Under the pieces are notes generated by a model. It was not told where the DNA came from. It made no database searches and saw only the letters and a list, made by a program, of their open reading frames with translations. Source: Devosia sp. (GTDB lineage Bacteria; Pseudomonadota; Alphaproteobacteria; Rhizobiales; Devosiaceae). From it: DNA of 64,000 nt. Of this stretch, positions 35,765-44,741 are shown in pieces. Position 1 is the first letter of the stretch. Each line of letters begins with the position of its first letter. The DNA lies in the NCBI RefSeq assembly GCF_017307495.1, contig NZ_JAFKHE010000013.1, forward strand, positions 62,001 through 126,000. The letters run 5' to 3'. The translations under genes were made by a program, and so were the position numbers.

Positions 35765-38700
35765 ATGCATCTTCTCGCGGCGCAAGCCGGGGCATTGCAG
35801 CAGGAGGGCGAGGCCATAGACCTCGCCCAGTCGCCGGCGGACATCGTTTTCGCCTCGGCTGCCGACAGCGAACTGATGATGCTCGCCGCCGCGGCAGACC
35901 GTGCAGGGGCCGTCGACCTCCGCCTCGCCAACCTGCTGCGCCTGAGCCACAACCTTTCGGTCGACATGTGGCTCGACCAGACCGTGCAGCACGCGCGCCT
36001 CGTCGTCCTCCGCCTGCTCGGCGGCGCATCGTACTGGCAGTACGGCGTCGACGAACTTTCTGCCCTTGCCATGCAGGGCAAGTTCCGGCTCGCCCTGCTC
36101 CCCGGCGACGCCACCCCCGACCCGATCCTGCAACAGCGCTCCACCATCGCGCCGGAAGACTGGTCGCGGCTGCACGCGCTGTTCACGGCAGGCGGACCGG
36201 ACAATGCGGATGAGTTGCTCGCAGCGTTCCACGTTTTGGCGGCTTCATCGCCTCCCTCCCCCTTGAGGGGAGGGATCGAGGGAGGGGGTGGTACGGCGAC
36301 GCACGGTCCGACCCCCACCCCCAGTGCCTCCCCTCAGGTGGGAGGGGAGCTGTCCGACCTTACCCCCAAGCCCTTCCCCCGCTTCGGCCTCTGGCACCCC
36401 GCCCAAGGCATGCTCGAGACCCTGCCGCCGTCGCCACACCCGAACGCCCCCATCCTCTTTTACCGCGCCGCCCTCGAGGGCGCCGGCACCGCCACGCTCG
36501 AAGCCCTGATCACCGAGCTCGAAGCCCAGCGCCTCAACCCCGTCCCCATCGTCGTCTCGACGCTGAAGGAGGGCGCCTGCATACGTTTCTTGCAAGCGGC
36601 CCTTGCCGCGTACCCGCCCGATGTCATCCTCAACCTCACCGGCTTTGCCCTGGGCCTCGATGGCCTCGAGGACAAGCAGAACCCCTTCGCCGGCATCGAC
36701 GCGCCGGTGATCCAGCTGATCCAGGGCGGCCGCCCCGAGCAGCAATGGGCTGATGACCTCCAGGGCCTGACGTCCAAGGACCTTGCCATGCAGGTGGTCC
36801 TGCCCGAGCTCGACGGCCGCCACGGCATGATCCTCGTCGGCCACAAGCAGGAGGCCGTCTGGCACGAGCGCACCCAATGCCCGCTCTCCGCCTACGCCCC
36901 CGACCACGCCGGCATCCGCCGCGCCGTGACGCTGGCGAGGAACTGGACGGTACTGCGCAACACGCCGCGCGCCGGGCGCAAGATTGCCATCGTCCTCGCC
37001 AACTATCCCATCCGCGACGGCCGGCTGGCGAACGGGGTCGGCTATGACGCGCCGCAATCGACGGTGGAGATTTTGCGAGCGATGGCGAGGGCAGGATATG
37101 CGGCCTCCCCCCTCCCAACCTCCCCACTTGTGGGGGGGGCTGGGAGGGGGGAGGCCACAGGCAACGATCTCATTGCCCTGCTCCAATCTGGCCCCACCAA
37201 CGCCCATCCCGAGCGCGGCACCGGCATCCCGTTTCGCGTCGCTCGCTACCGCGAACTCTTCGCCACCCTGCCGGCGAAGATCCGTTCCGAGGTCACCGCC
37301 CGCTGGGGCGATCCGTCGTCCGATCCCTTTGTCCGCGGCGACAACTTCCACCTTCCAGCCCTCGACCTCTGCAACGTCACCGTCCTCCTCCAGCCGGCCC
37401 GCGGCTACCACCTCGACGAGACTGCCAGCTATCACGACCCCGACCTCGTCCCCCCGCACGGCTACCTCGCCGCCTATCTCTGGCTGCGCCATGAGTTCGG
37501 CGCCCATGCCGTCATTCACAACGGCAAGCACGGCAATCTCGAATGGCTTCCCGGCAAGGCCGCAGCGCTCGATCCGGCCAGTTACCCCGCTGCCCTCTGG
37601 GCCGAACTGCCGCAGCTCTACCCCTTCATCGTCAACGACCCGGGCGAAGGCACCCAGGCCAAGCGCCGCACCGGCGCGGTGATCATCGACCATCTCGTCC
37701 CGCCATTGACGCGCGCCGAAACCTACGGCCCGCTCAAGGACCTCGAGGCCCTGCTCGACGAATACTACGCCGCCTCCGGCCTGGACCGCCGTCGCCTCGC
37801 CGGGCTTCGCAAGCGCATCCTTGATTTCGCCCGCGATACCCGTCTCGACCGCGACATCGGCCTCGTCCCCGACGAGACGGAATCGCTGCGCCGCATCGAC
37901 ACCTTCCTGTGCGACCTCAAGGAGGCCCAGATCCGCGATGGCCTCCACGTCTTCGGCCAATCCCCCATCGGCCGGCTGGAGCGCGACCTGATCGTGGCGC
38001 TGGCGCGCGTCCCGCGCGGCGAGGGGGCAGGCGAGGCGTCGTTGGTGCGGGCACTGGCGGATGATCTGAAGCTGGGGCTTGATCCGTTGACGGCAGACTT
38101 GGGCGCCGAATGGACTGGGCCTCTGCTCCCCTCCCCCTTGAGGGGAGGGCCCGGGGGAGGGGGTGGTGCAGTCGGCAACGAGATTTCCCTCGCGACCCCC
38201 ACGCCCCAGCCCTCCCCTCAAGGGGGAGGGGAGCCGTTCCGCACCGTCGGTGACATCGTCGAATACCTCGAAGCTCTCGCCGCTGAACTGGTGGAGGGCG
38301 GGGCCCCGGAGCCGGATTGGCACGCGACCCGTGCCGTCCTGGGAACGGTGGTGCACACCATCCGGCCGCGCCTGCGCGCCTCCGGCCCGGCCGAAACCGC
38401 CGCGCTTCTCGCCGGCCTCGACGGCCGCTTCATCGCCCCCGGCCCCTCCGGCGCGCCCTCGCGTGGACGGCTCGATGTCCTCCCCACCGGCCGCAACTTC
38501 TATTCCGTGGACAACCGTGCCGTCCCCACGCCAACCGCGTGGGAACTCGGCCGGAAATCCGCGGAGAACCTGCTGCTCCGCCATTTCCAGGATCACGGCA
38601 CGCCGCTCCGCTCGCTCGCGCTCAGCGTCTGGGGAACCGCCAACATGCGCACCGGCGGCGACGACATCGCCCAGGCCCTCGCCTTCATCGGCGCCCGCCC

Positions 38701-39664
38701 GAGCTGGGATCCGGGCTCGTTCCGCATCTCCGGCTACGAGATCATCCCGCTGGCGAAGCTCGGGCGACCGCGCGTCGACGTGACCCTGCGCATCTCCGGC
38801 TTCTTCCGTGATGCCTTCCCGCAGCAGATCGCGCTGTTCGATAAGGCCATCCGTGCCATCGGCGCGCTCGATGAGCCTGAGGACGACAATCCCATCGCCG
38901 CCCGCATGCGCACCGACGCGCTCGAACTGATGAAGTCGGGCGCCGGCGATCGCGATGCCGCCCTCAAGGCTGGCCACCGCATCTTCGGTTCCAAGCCCGG
39001 GGCCTACGGGGCCGGCCTGCAGGGCCTCATCGACTCCGGCTCGTGGGAAACCGGGGCCAATCTCGCCGAAGCCTTCCTCAACTGGGGCCAGTATGCCTAC
39101 GGCGCCAATGCCGCCGGTACGCCCGAACGCGACCGGTTCGTTGCCCGTCTCACCAATAGCGATGCCATCGTCCACAATCAGGACAATCGCGAGCACGACC
39201 TGCTCGACAGCGACGACTACTACCAGTTCGAGGGCGGCCTCGCCGTCACCGCTGAAGCCCTGAGCGGGCGCAAGCCCGCCGCCTACCACAACGACCACTC
39301 CCGGCCCGAGCGCCCCGTCGCCCGCACGCTTGAGGAAGAAATCGCCCGCGTCATGCGCTCCCGCGTCGTCAACCCCAAGTGGATCGACGGCGTGAAGCGT
39401 CACGGCTACAAGGGCGCCTTCGAGATCATCGCTACGGTCGACTACATGTTCGCCTTTGCCGCCACCACCGGCGCGGTGAAGACGCACCACTTCGACCTCG
39501 CCTTCGAAGCCTTCGTCGAGGATGATGCGACGCGGCAGTTCATCCAGCAGAACAACCGCTTCGGCTACGACGAACTGATCGAGAAGTTCAACGAAGCCCG
39601 CCGCCGCGGCTTCTGGACGCCCCGCTCCAACTCCGCCTTCGCCTATCTCGAGGAACGCCCATGA
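35765..39664 (+). CDS. cobN: Cobaltochelatase subunit CobN, with three palindromic elements in frame
   Basis: This 1299-residue protein is the large subunit of the aerobic CobNST chelatase, which puts Co2+ into hydrogenobyrinic acid a,c-diamide. The family is recognised by MHLLAAQAGAL at the N-terminus, FHLPALDLCNVTVLLQPARG near 540, HNGKHGNLEWLPGK near 590, and IVHNQDNREHDLLDSDDYYQ near 1136. Residues about 163-196, 446-463 and 788-824 are Pro/Gly-rich, repeat-encoded insertions (PPSPLRGG...PTPTPS type) lying between conserved blocks. cobS and cobT are not in the window. The GGAG-preceded ATG 35765 matches family N-termini (a GTG lies at 35756). Confidence 0.95.
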   Translation: MHLLAAQAGALQQEGEAIDLAQSPADIVFASAADSELMMLAAAADRAGAVDLRLANLLRLSHNLSVDMWLDQTVQHARLVVLRLLGGASYWQYGVDELSALAMQGKFRLALLPGDATPDPILQQRSTIAPEDWSRLHALFTAGGPDNADELLAAFHVLAASSPPSPLRGGIEGGGGTATHGPTPTPSASPQVGGELSDLTPKPFPRFGLWHPAQGMLETLPPSPHPNAPILFYRAALEGAGTATLEALITELEAQRLNPVPIVVSTLKEGACIRFLQAALAAYPPDVILNLTGFALGLDGLEDKQNPFAGIDAPVIQLIQGGRPEQQWADDLQGLTSKDLAMQVVLPELDGRHGMILVGHKQEAVWHERTQCPLSAYAPDHAGIRRAVTLARNWTVLRNTPRAGRKIAIVLANYPIRDGRLANGVGYDAPQSTVEILRAMARAGYAASPLPTSPLVGGAGRGEATGNDLIALLQSGPTNAHPERGTGIPFRVARYRELFATLPAKIRSEVTARWGDPSSDPFVRGDNFHLPALDLCNVTVLLQPARGYHLDETASYHDPDLVPPHGYLAAYLWLRHEFGAHAVIHNGKHGNLEWLPGKAAALDPASYPAALWAELPQLYPFIVNDPGEGTQAKRRTGAVIIDHLVPPLTRAETYGPLKDLEALLDEYYAASGLDRRRLAGLRKRILDFARDTRLDRDIGLVPDETESLRRIDTFLCDLKEAQIRDGLHVFGQSPIGRLERDLIVALARVPRGEGAGEASLVRALADDLKLGLDPLTADLGAEWTGPLLPSPLRGGPGGGGGAVGNEISLATPTPQPSPQGGGEPFRTVGDIVEYLEALAAELVEGGAPEPDWHATRAVLGTVVHTIRPRLRASGPAETAALLAGLDGRFIAPGPSGAPSRGRLDVLPTGRNFYSVDNRAVPTPTAWELGRKSAENLLLRHFQDHGTPLRSLALSVWGTANMRTGGDDIAQALAFIGARPSWDPGSFRISGYEIIPLAKLGRPRVDVTLRISGFFRDAFPQQIALFDKAIRAIGALDEPEDDNPIAARMRTDALELMKSGAGDRDAALKAGHRIFGSKPGAYGAGLQGLIDSGSWETGANLAEAFLNWGQYAYGANAAGTPERDRFVARLTNSDAIVHNQDNREHDLLDSDDYYQFEGGLAVTAEALSGRKPAAYHNDHSRPERPVARTLEEEIARVMRSRVVNPKWIDGVKRHGYKGAFEIIATVDYMFAFAATTGAVKTHHFDLAFEAFVEDDATRQFIQQNNRFGYDELIEKFNEARRRGFWTPRSNSAFAYLEERP
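36251..36351. repeat. Class 2 palindromic element inside cobN
   Basis: Left hairpin CCTCCCTCCCCCTTGAGGGG with GGGAGGGGGTGG, a spacer, then CCCCCACCCCC and CCTCCCCTCAGGTGGGAGGG. It is nearly superimposable on the intergenic element at 54107-54206 and is read in frame as PPSPLRGGIEGGGG...PTPTPSASPQVGGE. Confidence 0.9.
37101..37154. repeat. 54-bp perfect-armed palindrome inside cobN
   Basis: GGCCTCCCCCCTCCCA and TGGGAGGGGGGAGGCC form 16-bp perfect arms, with a second stem CCTCCCCAC facing GGGGGGGG around TTGT. It is read in frame as ASPLPTSPLVGGAGRGEA. Confidence 0.85.
38126..38234. repeat. Class 2 palindromic element inside cobN (second copy)
   Basis: CTCCCCTCCCCCTTGAGGGG and GGGGGAGGGGGTGG, a spacer of about 32 bp, then CCCCCACGCCCC and CCCTCCCCTCAAGGGGGAGG. 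It is read in frame as PSPLRGGPGGGGG...PTPQPSPQGGGE, the same frame as the first copy. Confidence 0.9.
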
Positions 39665-40302
39665 CCGACCGTCCCCCCAAGAAGACCGACCTGATGAGCG
39701 AGGCGGAGCGTGACGCCTACCACGCCGAGAAGATGAAGAAGAAGAAGGAGGCGCGGAACAAGATCCTCGCTACCAAGACCGAGGAGCGCGGCCTGCTCAT
39801 CGTCCACACCGGCAAGGGCAAGGGCAAGTCGACCGCCGCCTTCGGCATGGTGTTCCGCGCCCTCGGCCACGGCTTCAAGGTGGGCATCGTGCAGTTCGTG
39901 AAGGGCGCCTGGGAAACCGGCGAGCGCGACGTGCTGGAGAAGTTCCCCGATCTCGTCACCATCAACGCCATGGGCGAGGGCTTTACCTGGGACGTCGCCG
40001 ATCGCCAGCGCGATCTCGCCGCCGCCCGCGCCGCCTGGGAGCAGGCCAAGCGCCTGATCGCCGATCCGCAGTACAAGCTGATCCTGCTCGACGAGCTCAA
40101 TATCGTCCTGCGTTACGACTACCTGCCTCTCGACGAAGTGCTGGAGGTGCTGCGCAACAAGCCGCGCGACACGCACGTCATCGTCACCGGCCGCAACGCC
40201 AAGGATGAACTGATCGAACTCGCCGACTTGGTCACCGAGATGACCGAGATCAAGCACCCCTTCCGCGCCGGCGTGAAGGCGCAGGCCGGCATCGAGTTCT
40301 GA
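39661..40302 (+). CDS. cobO: Cob(I)yrinic acid a,c-diamide adenosyltransferase CobO
   Basis: This 213-residue CobA/CobO-type ATP:corrinoid adenosyltransferase has a P-loop HTGKGKGKSTAAFG near residue 44, VQFVKGAWETGERD near 78, and DELNIVLRYDYL near 142. The long N-terminal charged helix (KMKKKKEARNK) is usual. It overlaps cobN by ATGA. Its stop abuts that of the convergent gene, so no space is left for a separate terminator. Confidence 0.95.
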   Translation: MTDRPPKKTDLMSEAERDAYHAEKMKKKKEARNKILATKTEERGLLIVHTGKGKGKSTAAFGMVFRALGHGFKVGIVQFVKGAWETGERDVLEKFPDLVTINAMGEGFTWDVADRQRDLAAARAAWEQAKRLIADPQYKLILLDELNIVLRYDYLPLDEVLEVLRNKPRDTHVIVTGRNAKDELIELADLVTEMTEIKHPFRAGVKAQAGIEF

Positions 40303-40764
40303 TCAGCAACCAGCCTTGAGCGAGCGCACCAGCCGGTTCACCACCGGGTCGAGCCTGGTGATATCCGCGGCCGAGTATTGCAGCCGGAAGGCCGCATACT
40401 GGCCATCGCAGCCGGCGACCATCCGCTGGTACAGCACGCGCTTGCCCTGCGTGCCCGAAAAGCTCGCCCAGCTCGGCGTGACCGACCGGTAGGTCAGGGT
40501 CCAGCCGTCGCCCTCGGCCGAGGCCATGGCCGCCGCGACCGCCGCTTCGAAACTGTCCTCGAGGATGGTTCCGCCCCACGCGGCCAGCTTCGTCGCCCCG
40601 TCGCGGAACTCCCGTCCGTCGCCATTGTCGGCTTCCCGCCCCACCGCAAAGCCGGGTGGCACCTCGATGCTGTAGCCGAAGCGGGCGTTGTCGTAGCGTC
40701 GCCAGTCGTCGGCGAGGGCCGGGGTCAGCACAAGGACAAGGAGCAGGGCAAGCAGGGCGCGCAT
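40303..40764 (-). CDS. Hypothetical secreted protein, 153 residues
   Basis: A signal peptide (RALLALLLVLVLTPALA) is followed by DDWRRYDNARFGYSIEVPPGF, a common opening of small periplasmic lipid- or wall-associated proteins in rhizobia. YQRMVAGCDGQYAAFRLQY is near the end. ATG 40764 begins the signal sequence; an in-frame ATG at 40782 adds six residues. Function unknown. Confidence 0.6.
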   Translation of the reverse strand: MRALLALLLVLVLTPALADDWRRYDNARFGYSIEVPPGFAVGREADNGDGREFRDGATKLAAWGGTILEDSFEAAVAAAMASAEGDGWTLTYRSVTPSWASFSGTQGKRVLYQRMVAGCDGQYAAFRLQYSAADITRLDPVVNRLVRSLKAGC

Positions 40765-40836
40765 GCCGGGAACATCGCTCAACGCACAGCCTCATTCAAT
40801 CGTCTTGCTGGTCGCGGCGCGCGGGCCGCGTGGCTG

Positions 40837-41739
40837 CTACACCACCACGATGCCGGAGTGCTTGGCCTTGTACTCCGGCTCGACATGGATGCTGACCTGC
40901 GCATGCGGCACCGCCTCGCGCAACCTCGCCTCGATCGAATCGCAGATGGCGTGCGCCGCCTCCACGCTCATGGCGCCGGGCACAACGAGGTGGAAGTCGA
41001 CGAAGGTCGCCCGCCCGGCCTGGCGGGTGCGGATGTCGTGCGCCTCGATCGCGCCGTCGGCGCTGGCGGAAATGATTTCGCGGATCGTGTTGAGCGTCTC
41101 GGGCGCGACGGCCGCGTCCATCAGTCCTCCCACGCTCTGGCGGATCAACTGCCAACCCGACCACAGGATGGTCACCGCCACGAAGGCGGCGAGGATCGCG
41201 TCGAGCCGCTGGTAGCCGGTCACGATGGCGAGCAGGACGCCGGCGAGCACTGCCACGGTAGAGAGCACGTCCGTCATCAGGTGCCGGCCGTCCGCCTCGA
41301 GCGACAGCGACCCCTGGCGCTTGCCGGTCCGGATCAGCACCAATGCCCATCCGACGTTGATCAGCGTCGCCACGATCGAGACCGTCAGCCCGACCGGGTC
41401 GGCCTCGAACGGCCGCGGATCGTTGAACCCGACCCAGGCCCGCTGCAGGATCACGAGCGCCGCGATGCCGATGAAGATGCCGATCACCACCGCCGAGAAA
41501 TACTCGGCCTTGTGATAGCCATAGGGCAGGTTTGCATCCGCCGGCCGCGCCACCAGGCGCACGGCCACCAGCGCGACAACTGCCGTGACCACGTTGACGA
41601 CGCTCTCGAGCGCGTCCGAGAACAGCGCGATCGAGCCCGTCGCATAGGCCGCATAGCCCTTGAGCGCGAGCACAAGTAGGCCCACCACGAGGCTCCCCAG
41701 CGCGACGCGCACGGTCAGGTTGTCGGACGATGCTTTCAT
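40837..41739 (-). CDS. Cation diffusion facilitator (CDF) metal transporter
   Basis: This 300-residue protein has six membrane segments and a C-terminal cytoplasmic dimerisation domain. Site-A motifs are FSDALESVVN in segment 2 and DGRHLMTDVLS in segment 5. The Cys/His-rich loop of Zn-specific CDFs is absent. It exports a divalent metal (Zn, Fe, Co or Mn) in exchange for protons. It is embedded between cobO and cbiX but faces the other way, so a link to cobalt homeostasis is possible but unproven. Confidence 0.85.
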   Translation of the reverse strand: MKASSDNLTVRVALGSLVVGLLVLALKGYAAYATGSIALFSDALESVVNVVTAVVALVAVRLVARPADANLPYGYHKAEYFSAVVIGIFIGIAALVILQRAWVGFNDPRPFEADPVGLTVSIVATLINVGWALVLIRTGKRQGSLSLEADGRHLMTDVLSTVAVLAGVLLAIVTGYQRLDAILAAFVAVTILWSGWQLIRQSVGGLMDAAVAPETLNTIREIISASADGAIEAHDIRTRQAGRATFVDFHLVVPGAMSVEAAHAICDSIEARLREAVPHAQVSIHVEPEYKAKHSGIVVV

Positions 41740-41989
41740 CGGCGCTCCTTACGCTGGCTCTATTGCACTGACAAGTCCATGAATTTGCACGTGATTTTGA
41801 GAAGCGTTCGCATCTGGTCGGGGAATCGTTTGACCCGTTCCAGCCTGCCCAATACAACCCATTGAAAGCGCAGCGTTCCTTGACGGACTGAAACTCACGC
41901 CTGGTGCGGTCGACCCAACTCGGGGACCAATTCCGGGGCTGCTGATTGGTCGAAGCGAACTCTGCCTCTTGTGCAAAACAGAGGCGAGA

Positions 41990-43255
41990 ATGGACAAATC
42001 CCTGATCCTGCCGGCCAAGACCGGCGTGATGTTGTGCGGCCACGGCAGCCGCAACCAGCTGGCCGTCGGCGAGTTCGCCATCCTTGCCGAGCGTCTGCGT
42101 GAGCGCCTGCCCGGCGTGCCGGTGGAGTACGGCTATCTCGAGTTCGCCAACCCGGTGATCCACCAGGGCCTCGACCGCCTGCGCGAGACCGGCGTCGAGC
42201 GCATCCTCGCGGTGCCGGGCATGCTGTTCGCCGCTGGCCATGCCAAGAACGACATCCCCTCGGTGTTGAACACCTATGCCGCCAAGGCCGGCGTCGACAT
42301 CACCTATGGCCGGGAACTCGGCGTCGACCTGAAGATGCTCCGCGCCGCCGGCGACCGTATCCAGGAGGCGATCGACGCTGCGCCCACCGAGGTCCCGCGC
42401 CACGAGACATTGCTGCTGGTGGTCGGCCGCGGAGCCTCCGACCCCGATGCCAATTCCAATGTCGCCAAGGTCATGCGCCTCCTCTGGGAGGGCATGGGCT
42501 TCGGCTGGGGCGAGGTCGCCTATTCGGGCGTGACCTTCCCGCTGGTTTCTCCCGCGCTCGACCATGCCGTACGCCTCGGCTACCGCCGCATCATCGTCTT
42601 CCCCTATTTCCTGTTCACCGGCGTGCTGGTGAAGCGCATCTACGCCGCGGCCGACGAAGCGGCCGCGAAGTACCCGCACGTCGAGATCCTCAACGCCCCG
42701 TACCTCAACGACCATCCCCTGGTCATCGACACCTTCCTCGATCGCATCCAGGAAATGCTGGTCGGCCAGAACCTGATGAACTGCGCCATGTGCAAGTATC
42801 GCGAGCAGGTGCTGGGCTTCGAGGCCGAAGTTGGCCTCGCGCAGGAAAGCCACCACCATCATGTCGAGGGTATCGGCGGCGGTCTCGAGAACTGCCCGTG
42901 CAAGGGCGATTGCGACAGCTCCTGCCGCGACGAGGCCTTCTGCAAGGCGCATGGCCTGCCCTGGACGCCGCTGCACAGCCATGGGCATGACCATGCCCAT
43001 GGCCACCATCACCATGGCCACGTGCATCCGCATACCCACGCCCCGGCACGCCATGCCCTCCTCGCCAATACGGCCGCTCCGGCGATCCGTCTCGGCCCGA
43101 GCCACGATCACGGCTATCCCGAGGATCACGGCCACCACCACGGCGATGCCCCGGCGCATCACCACCATCCCTATCCGCACGCCGACCATCCGCACGGCCC
43201 GGTCACGCTGCCCAAAGTCCCTGGCCGGCTTGCGCGCGAGGAACAGGAGCGCTGA
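41990..43255 (+). CDS. cbiX: Sirohydrochlorin cobaltochelatase-like CbiX, long form with His-rich tail
   Basis: This 421-residue protein has two chelatase-like halves: VMLCGHGSRNQLAVGEF at about 12-28, with HAKNDIP near 84, and LLVVGRGASDPDANSNVAKV near 143. Two Cys clusters follow, NCAMCKYREQ near 264 and NCPCKGDCDSSC near 301, which may bind an Fe-S cluster as in other long CbiX proteins. A tail of about 75 residues is full of His (HSHGHDHAHGHHHHGH near 330). CbiX inserts cobalt early, which is unexpected beside a CobN pathway. ATG 41990 follows GAGGCGAGA. It overlaps the next gene by one base. Confidence 0.9.
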   Translation: MDKSLILPAKTGVMLCGHGSRNQLAVGEFAILAERLRERLPGVPVEYGYLEFANPVIHQGLDRLRETGVERILAVPGMLFAAGHAKNDIPSVLNTYAAKAGVDITYGRELGVDLKMLRAAGDRIQEAIDAAPTEVPRHETLLLVVGRGASDPDANSNVAKVMRLLWEGMGFGWGEVAYSGVTFPLVSPALDHAVRLGYRRIIVFPYFLFTGVLVKRIYAAADEAAAKYPHVEILNAPYLNDHPLVIDTFLDRIQEMLVGQNLMNCAMCKYREQVLGFEAEVGLAQESHHHHVEGIGGGLENCPCKGDCDSSCRDEAFCKAHGLPWTPLHSHGHDHAHGHHHHGHVHPHTHAPARHALLANTAAPAIRLGPSHDHGYPEDHGHHHGDAPAHHHHPYPHADHPHGPVTLPKVPGRLAREEQER

Positions 43256-44124
43256 TGCCGCTCTTCGATCGCTACATCGCGGTGGACTGGTCGGCCAACA
43301 GTCGCCCCAAAGGTGGCAAGGACTCCATCTGGATTGCGGAGCGCGGCAGCGGAGATTCTGTGCCAAGCCTGAACCCGCAAACCCGCCACGCCGCCATCAG
43401 CCACCTGGTCGAGCGGCTAGAAGGTGCTCTCGCTGCCGGCGAACGAAGCTTTGTCGGCTTCGACTTTCCTTTCGGCTATCCGCAAGGGGCGGCGTTGCGT
43501 CTGGCGGGTCGCCCCACTTGGGCCGCGCTGTGGGCAAAAATCGCCGAAGCAATCGTCGACGGAGAGGACAATCGCTCCAACCGCTTCGCCGTCGCGGCCC
43601 AGTTCAACGCCCAGCTTGGCGATGACGGCCCACGCTTCTGGGGTTGCCCGGTCTCCGCGGCGTCTGACAGTCTCAGCACGCACAAGCTGGCGCGCTTCGA
43701 CGCCATTGCAGAGTTTCGTGCGGTCGAGAAAGTGGCCAAAGGCGCCAAGTCGACCTGGCAGCTCTTCTACAATGGCTCGGTCGGCAGCCAGAGCCTGCTC
43801 GGTATCGCGTATCTGCAACGGCTGCGGGCTCGTTTCGGCGCCGCCGTCGCCGTCTGGCCATTCGAAACCGATTTCGAGCGCCAACTCGCCGCGCCGATCG
43901 TCCTCGCCGAAATCTATCCCTCACTGGATGCCCACGACCCCGCTGTCCTGCCGAAGGATCGCGCGCAGGTGCAAGCGCAGGTCGCCCGCTATTCGTCGCT
44001 CGATGCCGCGGATCGCTTCGTCCACGCCCTGAGCCTGCCTGAGCCGTTCGAGCCACAGCGTACGACGCTCGCCGGGGAAGAGGGATGGATCGTTGGCGCC
44101 GGCCATGTGGGGCTCGTCGCATGA
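43255..44124 (+). CDS. Unrecognised protein coupled within the cobalamin operon (DUF429/RNase H-fold-like)
   Basis: This 289-residue soluble protein opens with YIAVDWSANSRPKGGKDSIW and has FVGFDFPFGYP near residue 65. That is an acidic beta-strand pattern reminiscent of DUF429 or RNase H/actin-like folds (inference). Other segments include RFWGCPVSA near 125 and AEIYPSLD near 222, with DAADRFVHAL near 245. Its ATG overlaps the cbiX stop and its stop overlaps the cobH start, so it is translated as part of the corrin operon. No enzyme of the known pathway matches it. Confidence 0.8.
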   Translation: MPLFDRYIAVDWSANSRPKGGKDSIWIAERGSGDSVPSLNPQTRHAAISHLVERLEGALAAGERSFVGFDFPFGYPQGAALRLAGRPTWAALWAKIAEAIVDGEDNRSNRFAVAAQFNAQLGDDGPRFWGCPVSAASDSLSTHKLARFDAIAEFRAVEKVAKGAKSTWQLFYNGSVGSQSLLGIAYLQRLRARFGAAVAVWPFETDFERQLAAPIVLAEIYPSLDAHDPAVLPKDRAQVQAQVARYSSLDAADRFVHALSLPEPFEPQRTTLAGEEGWIVGAGHVGLVA

Positions 44125-44741
44125 CCTACCTCCGCGATCCCGACGCCATCTACGCCCAGTCCTTTGCCACCATCAAAGCCGAGGCCGACCTCGCGCATCT
44201 GCCACCCGAACTGCACCCGGCCGTGATCCGCATGATCCACGCCTGCGGCATGGTCGACCTCGCCGCGGACATCGCCGGCGATCCCGCCGTCGCGGCCGCC
44301 ACGCGCTCCGCCCTTTCCGCTGGCGCCGCGGTCCTCTGCGATTGCGAAATGGTCCGCTCCGGCATCATCCGCCGCCACCTGCCGGCCGACACCGAACTCA
44401 TCGTCACCCTCAACGACCCGGCAGTGCCGGATCTGGCGAAAACCCTCGGCACCACGCGCTCCGCCGCCGCCGTCGAACTGTGGCGCCCGCGCCTGGCTGG
44501 CGCCGTTGTCCTCATCGGCAATGCGCCGACCGCGCTCTTTCACCTCATCGAACTGATCGCGACCGGCGGGCCGCGTCCTGCGGCGATTATCGCCGCGCCC
44601 GTCGGTTTCGTGGGGGCGGCAGAGAGCAAGGCCTTGCTGGCGTCCGGTTCGCTTTCTATTCCCTTCCTTACGGTGCTCGGCCGGCGCGGCGGCTCGGCCA
44701 TCGCCAGCGCCGCCTTCAATGCGATAAGCAGGGATCAATGA
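44121..44741 (+). CDS. cobH: Precorrin-8X methylmutase CobH
   Basis: This 206-residue CobH/CbiC protein has the catalytic His in AVIRMIHACGMVDLA near residue 39, DCEMVRSGI near 74, NAPTALFHLIE near 134, and PVGFVGAAESK near 160. It moves a methyl group from C-11 to C-12 to form hydrogenobyrinic acid. It overlaps both neighbours by ATGA. Confidence 0.95.
   Translation: MTYLRDPDAIYAQSFATIKAEADLAHLPPELHPAVIRMIHACGMVDLAADIAGDPAVAAATRSALSAGAAVLCDCEMVRSGIIRRHLPADTELIVTLNDPAVPDLAKTLGTTRSAAAVELWRPRLAGAVVLIGNAPTALFHLIELIATGGPRPAAIIAAPVGFVGAAESKALLASGSLSIPFLTVLGRRGGSAIASAAFNAISRDQ

Noticed and set aside
36245-39490. 1081-codon open frame antisense to cobN
   Set aside because: It is a mirror of cobN codon bias, with low-complexity Gly/Ala/Asp composition and no recognisable motif.
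41740-41989. Possible second cobalamin riboswitch or metal-responsive site before cbiX and the CDF gene
   Set aside because: No B12 box and no GCCACTG block are present. A TGAGAAGCG-like stretch was too weak to call a Fur/Mur box.
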